A stretch of DNA of 50,553 bases from an uncultured Spirochaetaceae bacterium (lineage in GTDB: Bacteria; Spirochaetota; Spirochaetia; Treponematales; Treponemataceae), in contig CADCBK010000011.1 in the NCBI GenBank assembly GCA_902799665.1, forward strand, positions 20,966 to 71,518. The letters are read 5' to 3'. Both the position numbers and the translations under genes were made by a program. Within the stretch, counting starts at the first letter, position 1. The number at the start of each line of letters is the position of its first letter. Positions 22,906-34,100 of the stretch are shown here, in pieces. The notes under the pieces were generated by a model. That model was given only the letters and a program-made list of their open reading frames with translations. It had not been told where the DNA came from and did no database searches.

Positions 22906-22934
22906 TTGTTTTTTGGATATTTAGGGTATATAAT
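22906..22934 (+). promoter_or_regulatory. Promoter of the membrane protein gene at 22975
   Basis: TTGTTT (22906-22911) and TATAAT (22929-22934) are 17 bp apart. A TTGACA at 22894 is too far from the -10 box. The leader of about 35 nt has GAGAGGG before the ATG. Confidence 0.55.
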
Positions 22935-22974
22935 TAAGTTGAATAACGACGCAAATCAAAGAGAGGGATGACCT

Positions 22975-23796
22975 ATGAAACTGGACAAAGACGCAATAAT
23001 TCATAACGCGCGAGAAAGCTTAAATTCGATAAAAGCCTTTGCAAAAAACGCGGCGCAAAAAATAAAAGCCGCGATAAACAGCGACAAGGAAAAAAATGAC
23101 GACGAAGAAAAAGCTGAGACCCCACAAGACGAAACAATAGAAACGCAAGACCAAAATTCCACCAACGCAAGTTCCGACACAACAAGCGCGACAAAAGAAG
23201 CCGCCGCGCCAAGCCATCAAAAACCGAGTTCCATAGGCCTTACAATAGCGCTTTCGCTCTTGGACATAATCGCAAGCCTAGTTTTCATCGCGACGATTGT
23301 TATTGCAATAAAGCCCGGAATTCTTGCCGGAAAATTAAACGTTCCGTCAGCAAGCTATCATGTAGTTTTTGAAAAAATCGGAAAAACTTTAATGAAAATA
23401 GAAACAACAATGGTTAGCCGGCCATCAGCGGGACAAGCGTTTTTTGTCGGGCTTGGTCTTGTAATTTACGGACTGCTAAAAGTTTTTGTTCTACTCTCCG
23501 CCAAAAACGGAACGCGCAAAACTGTTTCTATTTTAACTCTTATAATGACTTACTTTGCCTGCTTTATGATATCCGACAAGTTTTTGCTATTCACGATTTT
23601 CATTCTTTTGCTTTATTTTACCTTTAGCTATTCTTGCGGATTTTCATCGCTTGTTGCCTTTACAAAATTTGGCGTTGTCATCGTGGCGGCAATCGCAATT
23701 TATGTTGCCGTTCACTTTGCGTTGGATCCTGTCCTTGCAAGGGAAGCTTCGGATGTAATGAATAAATTAAGCCTGCCAATCAAACGTTGGTGGTAA
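22975..23796 (+). CDS. Membrane protein of unknown function
   Basis: I do not recognise a family. The 273-residue protein has a charged N-terminal third (helical KAFAKNAAQKIKAAINSDKE, then a Glu/Asp/Thr/Gln-rich stretch to residue 80) that should be cytosolic and partly disordered. Five hydrophobic segments follow: about residues 83-107, 150-170, 178-197, 200-217 and 222-245. The C-terminus is short and basic (LSLPIKRWW). The gene has its own promoter and a GAGAGGG site. It is divergent from dfx and followed 13 bp later by the alkyltransferase-like gene, which may be cotranscribed. Nothing in the sequence points to a substrate. Confidence 0.7.
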   Translation: MKLDKDAIIHNARESLNSIKAFAKNAAQKIKAAINSDKEKNDDEEKAETPQDETIETQDQNSTNASSDTTSATKEAAAPSHQKPSSIGLTIALSLLDIIASLVFIATIVIAIKPGILAGKLNVPSASYHVVFEKIGKTLMKIETTMVSRPSAGQAFFVGLGLVIYGLLKVFVLLSAKNGTRKTVSILTLIMTYFACFMISDKFLLFTIFILLLYFTFSYSCGFSSLVAFTKFGVVIVAAIAIYVAVHFALDPVLAREASDVMNKLSLPIKRWW

Positions 23797-23809
23797 CGAT
23801 AATTCCCCC

Positions 23810-24172
23810 ATGCCGCAACAAAATCTCGCGCAAAAAATATACGCCGCCGTCCGCTTGATTCCCAAGGGAAAGGTGGCGTCGTATTCGCAGGTGGCCGCTT
23901 TGCTTGGAAACTGTAATTTGCGCCGCTATGTGGGGAACGCGCTGCACAAAAATCCAAGCAACTCAATCACGCCCTGCCACCGCGTCGTGAATGCCAAGGG
24001 CTTTTGCTCCGGCAGTTTCGCTTTTGGCGGAAGCGGCGTACAGCGGCAAAAGTTGGAGGCCGAAGGTGTGGCGTTCGTTAAAGGCCATGTTGACATGGAA
24101 CGGCATGCGATAAGCCAAGACGACTTTGACGCGATGAGCGAGCGGCTGCAAGAAATCACCGCCAAATCTTAG
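23810..24172 (+). CDS. Methylated-DNA-cysteine alkyltransferase domain protein (Ogt/Atl-like)
   Basis: The 120-residue protein is just the C-terminal DNA-binding and active-site domain of O6-alkylguanine alkyltransferase. It has the helix-turn-helix VASYSQVAALLGNCNLRRYVGNALHKNPSN, split as Arg-finger region RRYVG, and the active-site motif PCHRVV with the acceptor Cys intact, unlike Atl proteins that carry Trp there. It should remove alkyl groups from O6-guanine, or bind such lesions for excision repair. The N-terminal domain of full-length Ogt is missing. Its last 17 nt overlap the convergent ArfB gene. Confidence 0.82.
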   Translation: MPQQNLAQKIYAAVRLIPKGKVASYSQVAALLGNCNLRRYVGNALHKNPSNSITPCHRVVNAKGFCSGSFAFGGSGVQRQKLEAEGVAFVKGHVDMERHAISQDDFDAMSERLQEITAKS

Positions 24173-24569
24173 CGCGGCTTCGCTTTAGCTCGGAGCGAAT
24201 CTTTTTTAGCTTTAGCTTGCGTTCCTTGCTGGCTTGGGTGGGCTTGGTCTTCTTTCGTTTTTTGGGAATTTTGAGGGCGGTGACGATGCGGTTTTCCACG
24301 CGGCTTAGCGCGATCTTTCGGTTGAGCTCTTGGTAGCGCTCGTCGTCAACGTCCAAGAAAATGCAGTCTTGGCCGTTTATGATTGCCGCGAGTTTTTGGC
24401 GCAGGCGAATCCGTTCCTCATCGCTGATTCCATTCAAGCTGGAAACAGGGAGCGACAAGTGGACTTTCGTGTTGACCTTGTTGACGTTTTGTCCGCCCTT
24501 TCCGCCGCTGCGCGCGAAAGTCAATTGAGAATTTTCGACTATCGATTGGTGAAGCTCGCTTGCGTTCAT
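24156..24569 (-). CDS. arfB: Peptidyl-tRNA hydrolase ArfB (YaeJ-type release factor)
   Basis: This 137-residue protein rescues stalled ribosomes. The catalytic GGQ loop is complete (FARSGGKGGQNVNKVNTKVH), and it ends in a basic tail (KIPKKRKKTKPTQASKERKLKLKK) that in ArfB enters the empty mRNA channel. No codon-recognition domain is present, which separates it from RF1/RF2. The start at 24569 overlaps the stop of the upstream macrodomain gene as ATGA, implying coupled translation. A longer N-terminal reading exists but would lie inside that gene. Its 3' end overlaps the convergent alkyltransferase gene by 17 nt. Confidence 0.9.
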   Translation of the reverse strand: MNASELHQSIVENSQLTFARSGGKGGQNVNKVNTKVHLSLPVSSLNGISDEERIRLRQKLAAIINGQDCIFLDVDDERYQELNRKIALSRVENRIVTALKIPKKRKKTKPTQASKERKLKLKKIRSELKRSRAKIWR

Positions 24570-25078
24570 TCTTTTGTTAAATCCGAAAATTTTTCCTTGG
24601 CGATTGCCCATGCCTCGCGGTCAAACAAAACGATCGAGCAGTCAAGGCCCTCGCCAAATTCCTTTATAGTCTGAACGGCAACCTCAAGCGCCTGCTCTTT
24701 GGGATAGCCGTAAACGCCCGCGCTTATCAATGGAAAGGCGATTGACTGGCAGCCCTTTTGACGGGCAAGCTCAATCGAGTTTTTGTAGCAGCTTTGCAAA
24801 AGCGCGCGGGCTTCTTGCGGCGAATGTTCGTAGTAAACAGGGCCCACCGTGTGAACCACAAAGCGCGCCTTTAAATTGTGGCCGCCCGTGATTTTTGCCT
24901 GGCCCGTCTTGCAGCCGCCAAGCGCCATGCATTCCTTTAAAAGGCCGACGCCCGCCGCCGCGTGAATCGCTCCGTCAACGCCGCCGCCTCCCAAAAGGCT
25001 TTCGTTGGCCGCGTTGACAATCGCGTCTCCCTCAAACTTAGTGATGTCGCCAGAAATGATTTTCAATGCCGTTTCCAT
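24566..25078 (-). CDS. Macrodomain protein (O-acetyl-ADP-ribose deacetylase, YmdB-like)
   Basis: The 170-residue protein is a single macrodomain. The ADP-ribose pocket is shown by ISGDITKFEGDAIVNAANES, LLGGGGVDGAIHAAAG and the phosphate loop PLISAGVYGYP. Family members remove acetyl groups from O-acetyl-ADP-ribose or mono-ADP-ribose from proteins. The motif order and spacing match the MacroD/YmdB type. The gene is the first of a two-gene unit with arfB. TTGCGG (25113-25108) and TATTAT (25090-25085) lie upstream with 17-bp spacing and only 6 nt between -10 box and ATG, so a leaderless transcript is likely. Confidence 0.9.
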   Translation of the reverse strand: METALKIISGDITKFEGDAIVNAANESLLGGGGVDGAIHAAAGVGLLKECMALGGCKTGQAKITGGHNLKARFVVHTVGPVYYEHSPQEARALLQSCYKNSIELARQKGCQSIAFPLISAGVYGYPKEQALEVAVQTIKEFGEGLDCSIVLFDREAWAIAKEKFSDLTKE

Positions 25079-25084
25079 GCCTAC

Positions 25085-25113
25085 ATAATAGTTGATTCCA
25101 AGCGTTTCCGCAA
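25085..25113 (-). promoter_or_regulatory. Promoter of the macrodomain gene (leaderless type)
   Basis: On the minus strand TTGCGG and TATTAT are 17 bp apart, and the ATG at 25078 starts 6 nt after the -10 box, exactly where transcription is expected to begin. Confidence 0.5.
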
Positions 25114-25123
25114 GATTCTACTA

Positions 25124-25129
25124 TATAAT
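25124..25129 (+). promoter_or_regulatory. -10 box for the giant surface protein gene
   Basis: TATAAT lies 42 nt before the GTG start. No convincing -35 hexamer is seen at 16-18 bp. The leader shows no Shine-Dalgarno. Confidence 0.4.
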
Positions 25130-25164
25130 TATTTCCTAAACTCCTTTTTTTAAATTGCCGATAA

Positions 25165-25180
25165 TGAAAAAGTGAAAAAG
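25165..25180 (+). repeat. 8-bp tandem repeat across the start codon of the giant gene
   Basis: TGAAAAAG occurs twice in a row. With one unit the sequence would read ATG-AAA-AAG-TCT, an ATG start in frame with the giant protein. With two units, as here, that ATG reads ATG-AAA-AAG-TGA and only GTG at 25172 is in frame. Confidence 0.85.
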
Positions 25181-28100
25181 TCTTTGCGCCTTTTGACATT
25201 AATCTTCTTCTCTTTTGCCATGCCGGTGTTTGCAGTAAACTATTATTGGGCGGGCGGCGGAGCGGATAACAATTGGACAACAAAAGAGAACTGGCGCACA
25301 GGCAACGAAAGCGGAGCCGTAGCCACGGCCTACCCGACAACTGGCGACACTGCGTTTATCGCGGGCGACTACACCGTAACGATTAACCAAAACATAACGG
25401 TTGACGCGCTGAACATAAAAAAATCAGATGACGCGCAATTTGTTGTAACTGACTGGACGACAAAATTTACCGGAAGCAAAAAGCTCACCTTTGGCGACAT
25501 GGATTTTAACAGAGCGTCTTCCACCGACGGCGTAATCGGAACGCTTGAAATCGACTGCGAGGCGGAGTGCACGGGAACTTTGTTCACACATTCTGGCACC
25601 AAGCTTTTGGTTGACGGCGGAAAAAAACTTGAGGCCGACACTCTGACCCACACTGCCACAAACTCAACTCCAAAAAGCTTAATCCAAGTTGACGGAACGC
25701 TCCAAGCCGGAACAATCGACTTGCAAGGCGGCTTGAATGTCGGCTGCAACTCCTTGGCTGTCGCATCCAGCGGAACAGTAACCGCGACAAATCTAACTTG
25801 GAGCACAAACGACAATTACACAAACACCGCCTACCCCGCCATCGACAACGCGGGAACAATCACTCTTAGCGGAAATTTAAACGCCACCGGACCAGCCTCA
25901 AACTCCGGCACAATAAAAACAACAGGCGGAACGTTGACATTTAAAAGTTCCGTCGAAAACACCGGAACGATCAGCGCGACGACAGGCGACGTGACATTTG
26001 CCGGAGCCGTCACTGGAGCGAGCGGAACGATTTCCACCACAAGCGGAAACATAACGACAAGCGCAGCGGACGCAAGCGCGCTGGGAAAAGTTCAAAGCTC
26101 AGGCGGAACGATATCAAACACAGGAAGCGGCACGGTCACTTTGGCGGAGCTTCAAATGGGAGCCGACACAAGCGTCACAAACTCAACAGGCGGAGCGCTT
26201 GCGATAACAAAACTTACAGGAAACCGCGCCGCCACATTGACAGGCGGAACAAACGCCATAACAGTGTCTTCATTTGACGGCTCTCCGACAATTGCAGTCG
26301 CCGCGGGCTCTTGCGCTTTGGGAACGGGAACAATCGCCGCGCTTACGGTTAACGCAAGCGCGAGCGCTACAATCGCCGGCGCGCTGACAGTCACAGGCGA
26401 CATCTCCAACGCCGGAACGCTAGCAACCAACGCCGCGCTGACGTTCGCGTCCGATTTTACAAACACAGGAACTTTCACGCAGGCGGCGGGAACAACGGTC
26501 ACGGCTACAGGAGCGAGCGCGTCCTTTACAGGAAACGGAGCCTCGCTTCCAAATTTTGTCTACGCGCCGGCCGCCACAAGCGGAACAGGCCTTGCAATTA
26601 CAGACACAAACACCATTACAAATTTCTCTTGCGCGACTGCAAACGCAAAAATCGCAGTCAACGCAGCCAACAGTTTTGGAACATTCTCGGCGACAGGCGC
26701 GGGCGCGAGCATAACGCTTTCCGGCGCGGGCGCATTCGCAAACCTTTCCGTAACTAGCGGCGGCGGAAGCCTTACGGTGAACGCGGCGCAAACCATAACT
26801 GGAAACCTTACGCTTAAAGGAACGGGAACAGGCGCGAATGTTTTGGCCGTCACCGGAACTGGAAGCTTGAACATCGCATCCAACCAAAGCGCGGGCGAAT
26901 ATCTAAGCGTCGCCCATACAGGACCCGCAATCGGGGGCGGAAGTTACTTCTACACCGCCGGGAATTCTTCATTTGCCGCAGCGCCATTATACGGCCAGGA
27001 CAAGGGTTGGATTTTCTTGGATAGCCCGGCAGAATTTGTTTGGACTGGCGCGACGAGCGCGGATTGGGCAGCAGCTTCAAACTGGAACTACAACATGGTT
27101 CCAGGCTTGGCGGGCTCGGCTGGCGTGCCTGCGACAGTCGGCTATCCGGTAAAAATTCCAAGCGCCGCAAATCAACCCGAACTTTCAGGAAGCGTTTCTT
27201 ATTCTATAAGCGACCTGACAATAGACACCGCCGCCGCAAGCCTCACGCTGTCATCCACAGGCAACGTAGCGGCAAGCGGAACGCTCACTAACAAAGGAAC
27301 GATTTACTATCCTTCAACAGGCCGCGTGACGAATGAAACGGGAACTTTCATCAACGACAACGCGCAGGGAACGGTTGAATTTACCAGCGCAAGCGGCGCT
27401 GCGGACTTGGCCAGCGTTCAATACTACAACTTGACCATAAACGGAAGCGGAACATACACAGCCGCCGGCGACCTTACAGTAAAACACGACCTCAAAGTCC
27501 TTGCAGGAAACACCGAGTTCAATGGCGCGACAAGCGCAATGACCGCAGCCTTTTCAGCAGGAACGACAATCTCTCTTGGAGACACCGCAGACGACTCCTT
27601 TACCGTCACAGGCGGAGCGCTCGATCTTCCAGACACATTGGGCGGCCTTTCGCTCGCGGGAACAATCACAGCAAGCGGCGGCATCACGCTTGGCCACAAC
27701 GCGGTTCTTAACGCCAACACAAAGTTCGCAAGCGCGACAAGCCTTGACGCTCCGGTAAATTTAACGGGCGCGTTTACTGTAACGACAAACGCCGCGCTCA
27801 CAACAAGTTCGACCAACACTCTTACGCTCACAAACGCAAGCCTTGAAAACGCCGCCGCGGTCACAGATGGAAACATAATTTTTGAAGGAACGACCGCCCA
27901 AAGCTTCACGCCCAACGCGGCTTCCACATACCAAAGCGTCACGATTAACAAAACAGCCAGCCAATTCACCGCAAACGCCGCGCTTAAAGCCGCAAATCTT
28001 TCAATCACCCAAAGCGCGGACGCGATGTTTAACGGCCTTGTCACAGTTTTGACAGCCTACGCCGACACGGCGACGGCAGGAAGCATAGCTTTCAACGCCG

Positions 28101-31100
28101 GCTGTGACTTCACTCCGGCGGCGACATTCAACACGACAGGAATGCTAAGGCTAAACGGAGCGCCTACAGCCTGTTCGTTCGCAGGCGGCCTTGAACACAC
28201 GGCGGGCTCGACATTTTTGCGAGGCGCGCTAAACGCGACAGACGCCGCGATCACTCTTGGCGCCACGACACTCGCCGCCGCCACAACGATTAACGCAGGA
28301 AGCGGAGCGGTTTCAATCAACGGACCGTTAATCGGAGCCGCTTCCCTCACCTCAAACGGAAGCGGCGCGTTGACATTTGGCGGAGCGGTCGGAACGCCAA
28401 ACGCGCTTGCGGCAATCACAGTCGCAGGCCCGGCAATCGTAACCGCTCCTTCAATAAGAACTTCAGGCGCGCAGGAATACAAGAGCGACCTTACCTTTAA
28501 CGCCGACTGTACTGTGACAGGGCCAGTCAAGATGACAGGCGCCGCCGCGACCCTTGGCGGAACAGGCAAGGCGACAATAGCGGACTTTGCCTACGCTCCA
28601 ACTGACACGACAGGAACGGGCCTTGCGGTCGCCGGCTCAAACACCTTCACAAATTTCACTTGCTCGACAGACGGCGCGAAAATCGCCGTCAACGCGGCCA
28701 ACAGTTTTGGAACATTTTCGGCGACAGGCGCGGGCGCGAGCATAACGCTTTCCGGCGAGAGCGCATTCACAAACCTTTCCGTAACTAGCGGCGGCGGAAC
28801 GCTTGCGGTAAACGCGGCGCAAACTGTGACGACGCTCGCGCTGAAAGGAACAACTGGCTCGCCTCTAAATGTGACGGGCACAGGAAGCATAGCGCTCGCT
28901 TCAAACCAAAACACAGGAAACTATCTTAGCGTCGCCTACAACGGCGCTTCAATTGGCGGAAACTATTACAGCGCCAAAAACTCCACCTTTGACGCGGCCC
29001 CTTACTACGGCGAGCGCAATCATTGGATATTGCTAAACGACGCGATGCTCTTTGTTTGGACCGGCAAGAACGGCACAGATTGGGGAACGGCTTCCAACTG
29101 GAACTACAATTTGATTCCGGGAACCGCAAAGGAACATTCCGGAGTCGAGACAAAAGCTTACCCTGTCAAAATTCCAGATTCACCAAGCGGCGCAAGATAC
29201 CCGATAGCGGCCAAAAGTTATACAATAAAAGACTTGCAAATAGGAGAAACGCCTTTATCCTCCGCAAGCCTCACGCTAAACATTGGCGCAAGCGAATCTG
29301 ACCGAGACATAAAGACAAGCGGAACGCTCACAAACTTCGGAACGATTTATTACACAGGAACTGACAGAATCACAAACGGAACGGCCTTCATCAATGACGC
29401 GGACATAGACCACAAAGGAACCGTTGAATTTGCGACAGGAAGCGCCGCGGCCGATTTGGCCAACGTAGCCTACTACAATTTAATCGTAAGCGGAAACGGA
29501 GCCTTCTCAACCACGGCTGGAAACACATTAACCGTAAAAAATGACATGGCCTATAGCGGAGGCGGATCGCTGACCGTAAACGACGCGGCAAACATTTCCA
29601 ACGACCTTACAATCAGCGGAACTGGAACATTTACCGCCAACGCCGCGCTGACAGTTACAAACGCGCTGGCTGTAAGCGGCGGAAACGCGCTCTTTAACAA
29701 CGGAGCGGACGACACGACAACAAGCGCCGCGACAGCCGCATTCACGACAACAGGAAGCGTCTCGCTTGGAAACACCGCGGGCGACAATTTCAAAATCACA
29801 GGCGGAACGCTCACCTTGCCTCAAACTTTGGGCGGCCTCACTCTCGCCGGAACAGTCACAGCAAGCGGCGGCATAACGCTTTCAAAAGACGCGGCGCTCG
29901 CGGCGGGCACTACCTTCGCAAGCGCGACAAGCCTTGGCGCTCCGGTAAATTTAACGGCCGCAACCGGGCTGACAGTAACGACAAACGCCGCGCTAACCAC
30001 AAGCGCGACTAACACGCTCACTCTTACAAACGCAAGCCTTGTGAACACAGGCGCGGTCACAGGCGGGCACATAATTTTTGCGGAGACAACATTAAAGCCG
30101 CATCAAGTATTCACGCCAAACACCGCTTCGACGTACCAAAGCGTCACGATTAACAAAACAAGCGGCGGCGAGTTTACGGTAAACCAAGCGCTTAACGCGA
30201 CAGACTTTACCGTCACCAAAAACGGAACGTTAACGACAAGCGCGGCGGTCAACGCGACAAACTTTACGATAAGCGACAACAACGTCTATGTGGCCAACGC
30301 CGCGCTCGCCGCCGGCAGTCTTACGATTACCAAAAACGGCAACGCGACGTTTAACGAGCTTGCGACGGTAACGGCCTCCTACGCCGACACAGCGGCGGCT
30401 GGAAGCATCAGATTCGCCAAAGGCTGCGCCTTTACGTTTGCAAGTCCGGCAACAACATTCAACACAACAGGAACGCTTACGCTTAACGGCGCGACAAACG
30501 CTTGCGCGTTTACAGGCGGCTTGACCCACACCGCTGGTTCTACAAGCCTTTACGGAACGCTCAACACAGCAAACGCCGCGATCACTCTTGGCGCGACAAG
30601 CATTGACGCTGCGACAACTATCGCCACAAACGGCGGCGCCGCGACTTTTGGAGCGACAAGCCTAAACGCAAACCTTGCCGTCAACAGCGGCGCTGGAACG
30701 GCGACATTCCAAGGAACTGTTGACGGCACCTTTGCCCTCGTCTCAAACGGAAGCGGCCTTTTGACCCTTAACGGCGCGGTTGGCGGAACAACGCCTCCGA
30801 CGAAGTTGACGGCGGCCGGCCCCGTCGCCATAAACGCCGCGACGACAATCAACGGCCCGATAACAGGCTCGGACAGCGCCGCGATTAACGCCGCCACAAG
30901 CGCGACAACAATCACGGTTGACGGCGCCGCGACATCTTCCGCGCCTTCAATAACGACAAGCGGCTTGCAGCTTTACAAGGACAACCTTACTTTTACCGCT
31001 CCGTGCGCCGTGACAGGAACAGTCCAGGCGGCGGCAAATGTGGCCACAAGCGCCGCGGTCACCGCGACATTCGCCAATGATCTTTGGCTTTACACAAGCG

Positions 31101-34100
31101 CGGCGGCGGCCTTGGGCGGAAGCGGCGGAAGCCTTGACATAAAGGGAAACCTTTACTTTGCCGGCGCGTCAAAAAACGCGGCCGTCGCCTCAAACGTTAC
31201 GGCAAAAAATGTTTTGCTCTTGCACGGAACGGTTGACATAGGCTCGGCCGCGACGCTGGCTTCGTCAAGCGGCGACATGATTTTGCTTGGCGCCGCCTAC
31301 GACATTGACGACAACAAAGACGGAGCCGCCGCCTCGCAAGTGACAGGCCTCTTTGCCTACAATCACGCTTCAAGAAAAAAACCCGCCTCATACACCGCCG
31401 CGTTCCCGACAGCATGCCCAGACGGAACTACGATTTCACAGCCTTGGTCTGGAGCGGTCACCACCAACGCGGGCGCGAAAATTTCCGCGGGGCAAAATTT
31501 TTACGCAAACGGCCTTTCTTCTTTGGGAAGCGGCGCGTGGACGCTTTTGCTAAAGGACAACAATTTGCAAACTTCCGCCTTCGCCGAAATATACAACTCC
31601 ACCGTCACAAACTGCTCGGCCAACTATAACGTCGCGGCGGCGGAACGCAACACTGTGACCTCTTGCTCAAAGATAATCACCGCCCGTCCAATGATAAAGG
31701 AGGCGTGGACGGTTTACGACGACGCGATTTACATTTCATTCAAAGACTCAAACGGCGCGGATATTTTGGTGGAAAATTCCAACAACGAAATTTTCGCCGC
31801 GTGCTCCAGCGTCTTCAACTCCGCCGGAGCTTTTGCCGGAACTTATATCGACGCGGATTGCCAAAACTCCACAAACGGAAAGGGCGACATAGCCGCCTTC
31901 TACATTAAGTCAAACAACAAATGGAAGACCGACGCCGACGGAACGACCGTTGGCGCCGCCGAAAGCTCAAACCGCGCAGGCGACAGCTCATCTGCGACAA
32001 TTCCTTATTTGAACCTTCCCAAGGCCCTGGCCGGCGTGTACGAAACTTTGCGCGACTCAAGCAAAAACAGAATCGCGCATTATTATTCCGCGTCGCCCGA
32101 CACAAGCGCGGCCAGCGCCGTGGTTGGAAAGACCTTTACCGCTGTCGTTGACAAGTGCGCTCCGGTATTGATTCAAGTTTTGACAGGCCAAGAATTGCAC
32201 GAAGATCCCGCGGCGCAAAAAGATTACGACGCGCACAACTTTGTGGAGTTTGTTTACAGCGAGCCTGTTGACATAAGCGGCGGCTCCACAAGCGTTTTGG
32301 ATTCCGACGTGAACATCCAAGCGGCCGTTGATTTGGGAGCGACGACAAACGGAAGCGGCGTGACATTCGCGGGACTGGCGGCTGCTGCGGGCGGAAAAGT
32401 TGAGGCAGCCCTAAAAACAGGAAGCGGTTCGCCCCACTCTCTTTACAGACTCTTTTCCAGAAGCGCAGGAGCGGCCGCGCAAAACCAAGCGGCGCGCGTT
32501 CGCGTTTCAATAGCGGGTTATGTTGACGGAACAGTTTCCACTGCAAGCGGAACATTTAAAAACTGGACGGGCTACATAAGTTCCGCCAGCCTGCCGTCAG
32601 GATCAATAACGCGAATCTCCAACGCCTTTATCAAAGACAAATCGCCGGCTAAAAATTCCCTTGCCATAGATTCAACGGCAGGCCACGCGCTTCCAACGCT
32701 TCTTGTCCAGTCCGCGGAGAGCGAATTGTATGGCCCCTGGGACGTTACGCCTCCCAATTTAGCGCCGGTAAGAATAAACGGAACAAACGTTTGGGCCAAG
32801 CCCGCCACAGACGCAAGCCAAGAATATGAAATTGTCGGCGCGAGCTACGCCACAGGAACCTTGAGCGCGATTGAGCTTCACTGGTTTGACAACGAGCCGA
32901 CCTACACAGAAAACAGGCAATGGTTCAGCCGAGTGGGCTGGGCTGACGCAAGCTCGCCAACGGAATACGCTTCGATTTCAAGCTACGCCGCCGACGCTCG
33001 CGGAGGAAGCCGCCCGGACAGTTCCAGCGGCAACGCCACTAAAGGCGGAATCAGATACTGCTCGCTTTACAACGCCAACAACGCCTTTAATTACGCCATA
33101 GACGGAACTAGCGTTTACTACAACTTCACGCAAAACATTAAAGGCGGCGCCGAAAGCTCGTTGTTCACCTACGCGGGCGACGACCCTGGAGCGCCCTCGC
33201 GCGGCACTGGCGCGGAGGACGGCTTGTACTGCAAACTGATGCTTGACCAAACGGGCTACAACTTGCAGACAACATTCGTTTTGAATTTTGACTCAAACGC
33301 ATGCCATGTCACTGATTTGGCCGGCAATAGAATTCAATGCGGAAAAATAAGCGTAAAAAGCATCGACAGAACTCCGCCGGCGTTCACAATGAGCGCGGTT
33401 CCCTTGGGAACAAAACAAATGCTTGTAATTTTCTCAAAGGCAATCAACACTGGCACATTGGTTCTTTACAGCGATCCTTCAACTCACGTCTCGGTTCCAG
33501 CCCTAGACTACATTCCAAAATCCCTAGAGCTGACAAGCGCGTCTGGCACAGGAATGCAAGTGGACCATGACATTCCGGCGACCTGCTTGTTCAAAACGAC
33601 TAACGCAACGGGCTTTGTGATAACGCTCAAACAAAACGCGGTCTTAGACGACATTACAAAAGGCGTCTTTATCACGGCAAAAAGCCAAGGCTACAACTAC
33701 GATCCGCTTTCTGGAATCATCACGCCGATGACTTACATTCAAGACACTATTGGAAACTGTGTCGTTGACAACAGCCAACATGCCTTTAGCGACTTTGCCG
33801 TAAACGCAGTCCAGCCGCAATACGCGTACGACAACAGCCTTACCGACGCAGGCGCCGCGACAGGCTACGGCCTCTACAAAGAAGGCTCGTGGGCTGTGCG
33901 CGATTGGAACGCCGAACAAGAAAACTACGGAACCCTTTCCGCTGAAAAAGAAATAATAATGCAAACAACTCTGTATGACGGAACAAGCGACAAGAGCGGA
34001 GGGCTTGATCCAAGCTCAGGACAAATCGCGCTGGGAAAAATAACTGCCTTCTTTGACGCGTCTCCTGACCCAAATTCAGTTTCAGCGATTATAAACAAGA

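Noticed and set aside
25172..31020. CRISPR-like short repeats inside the giant gene
   Set aside because: The repeats are coding, irregular in spacing and length, and keep the reading frame.
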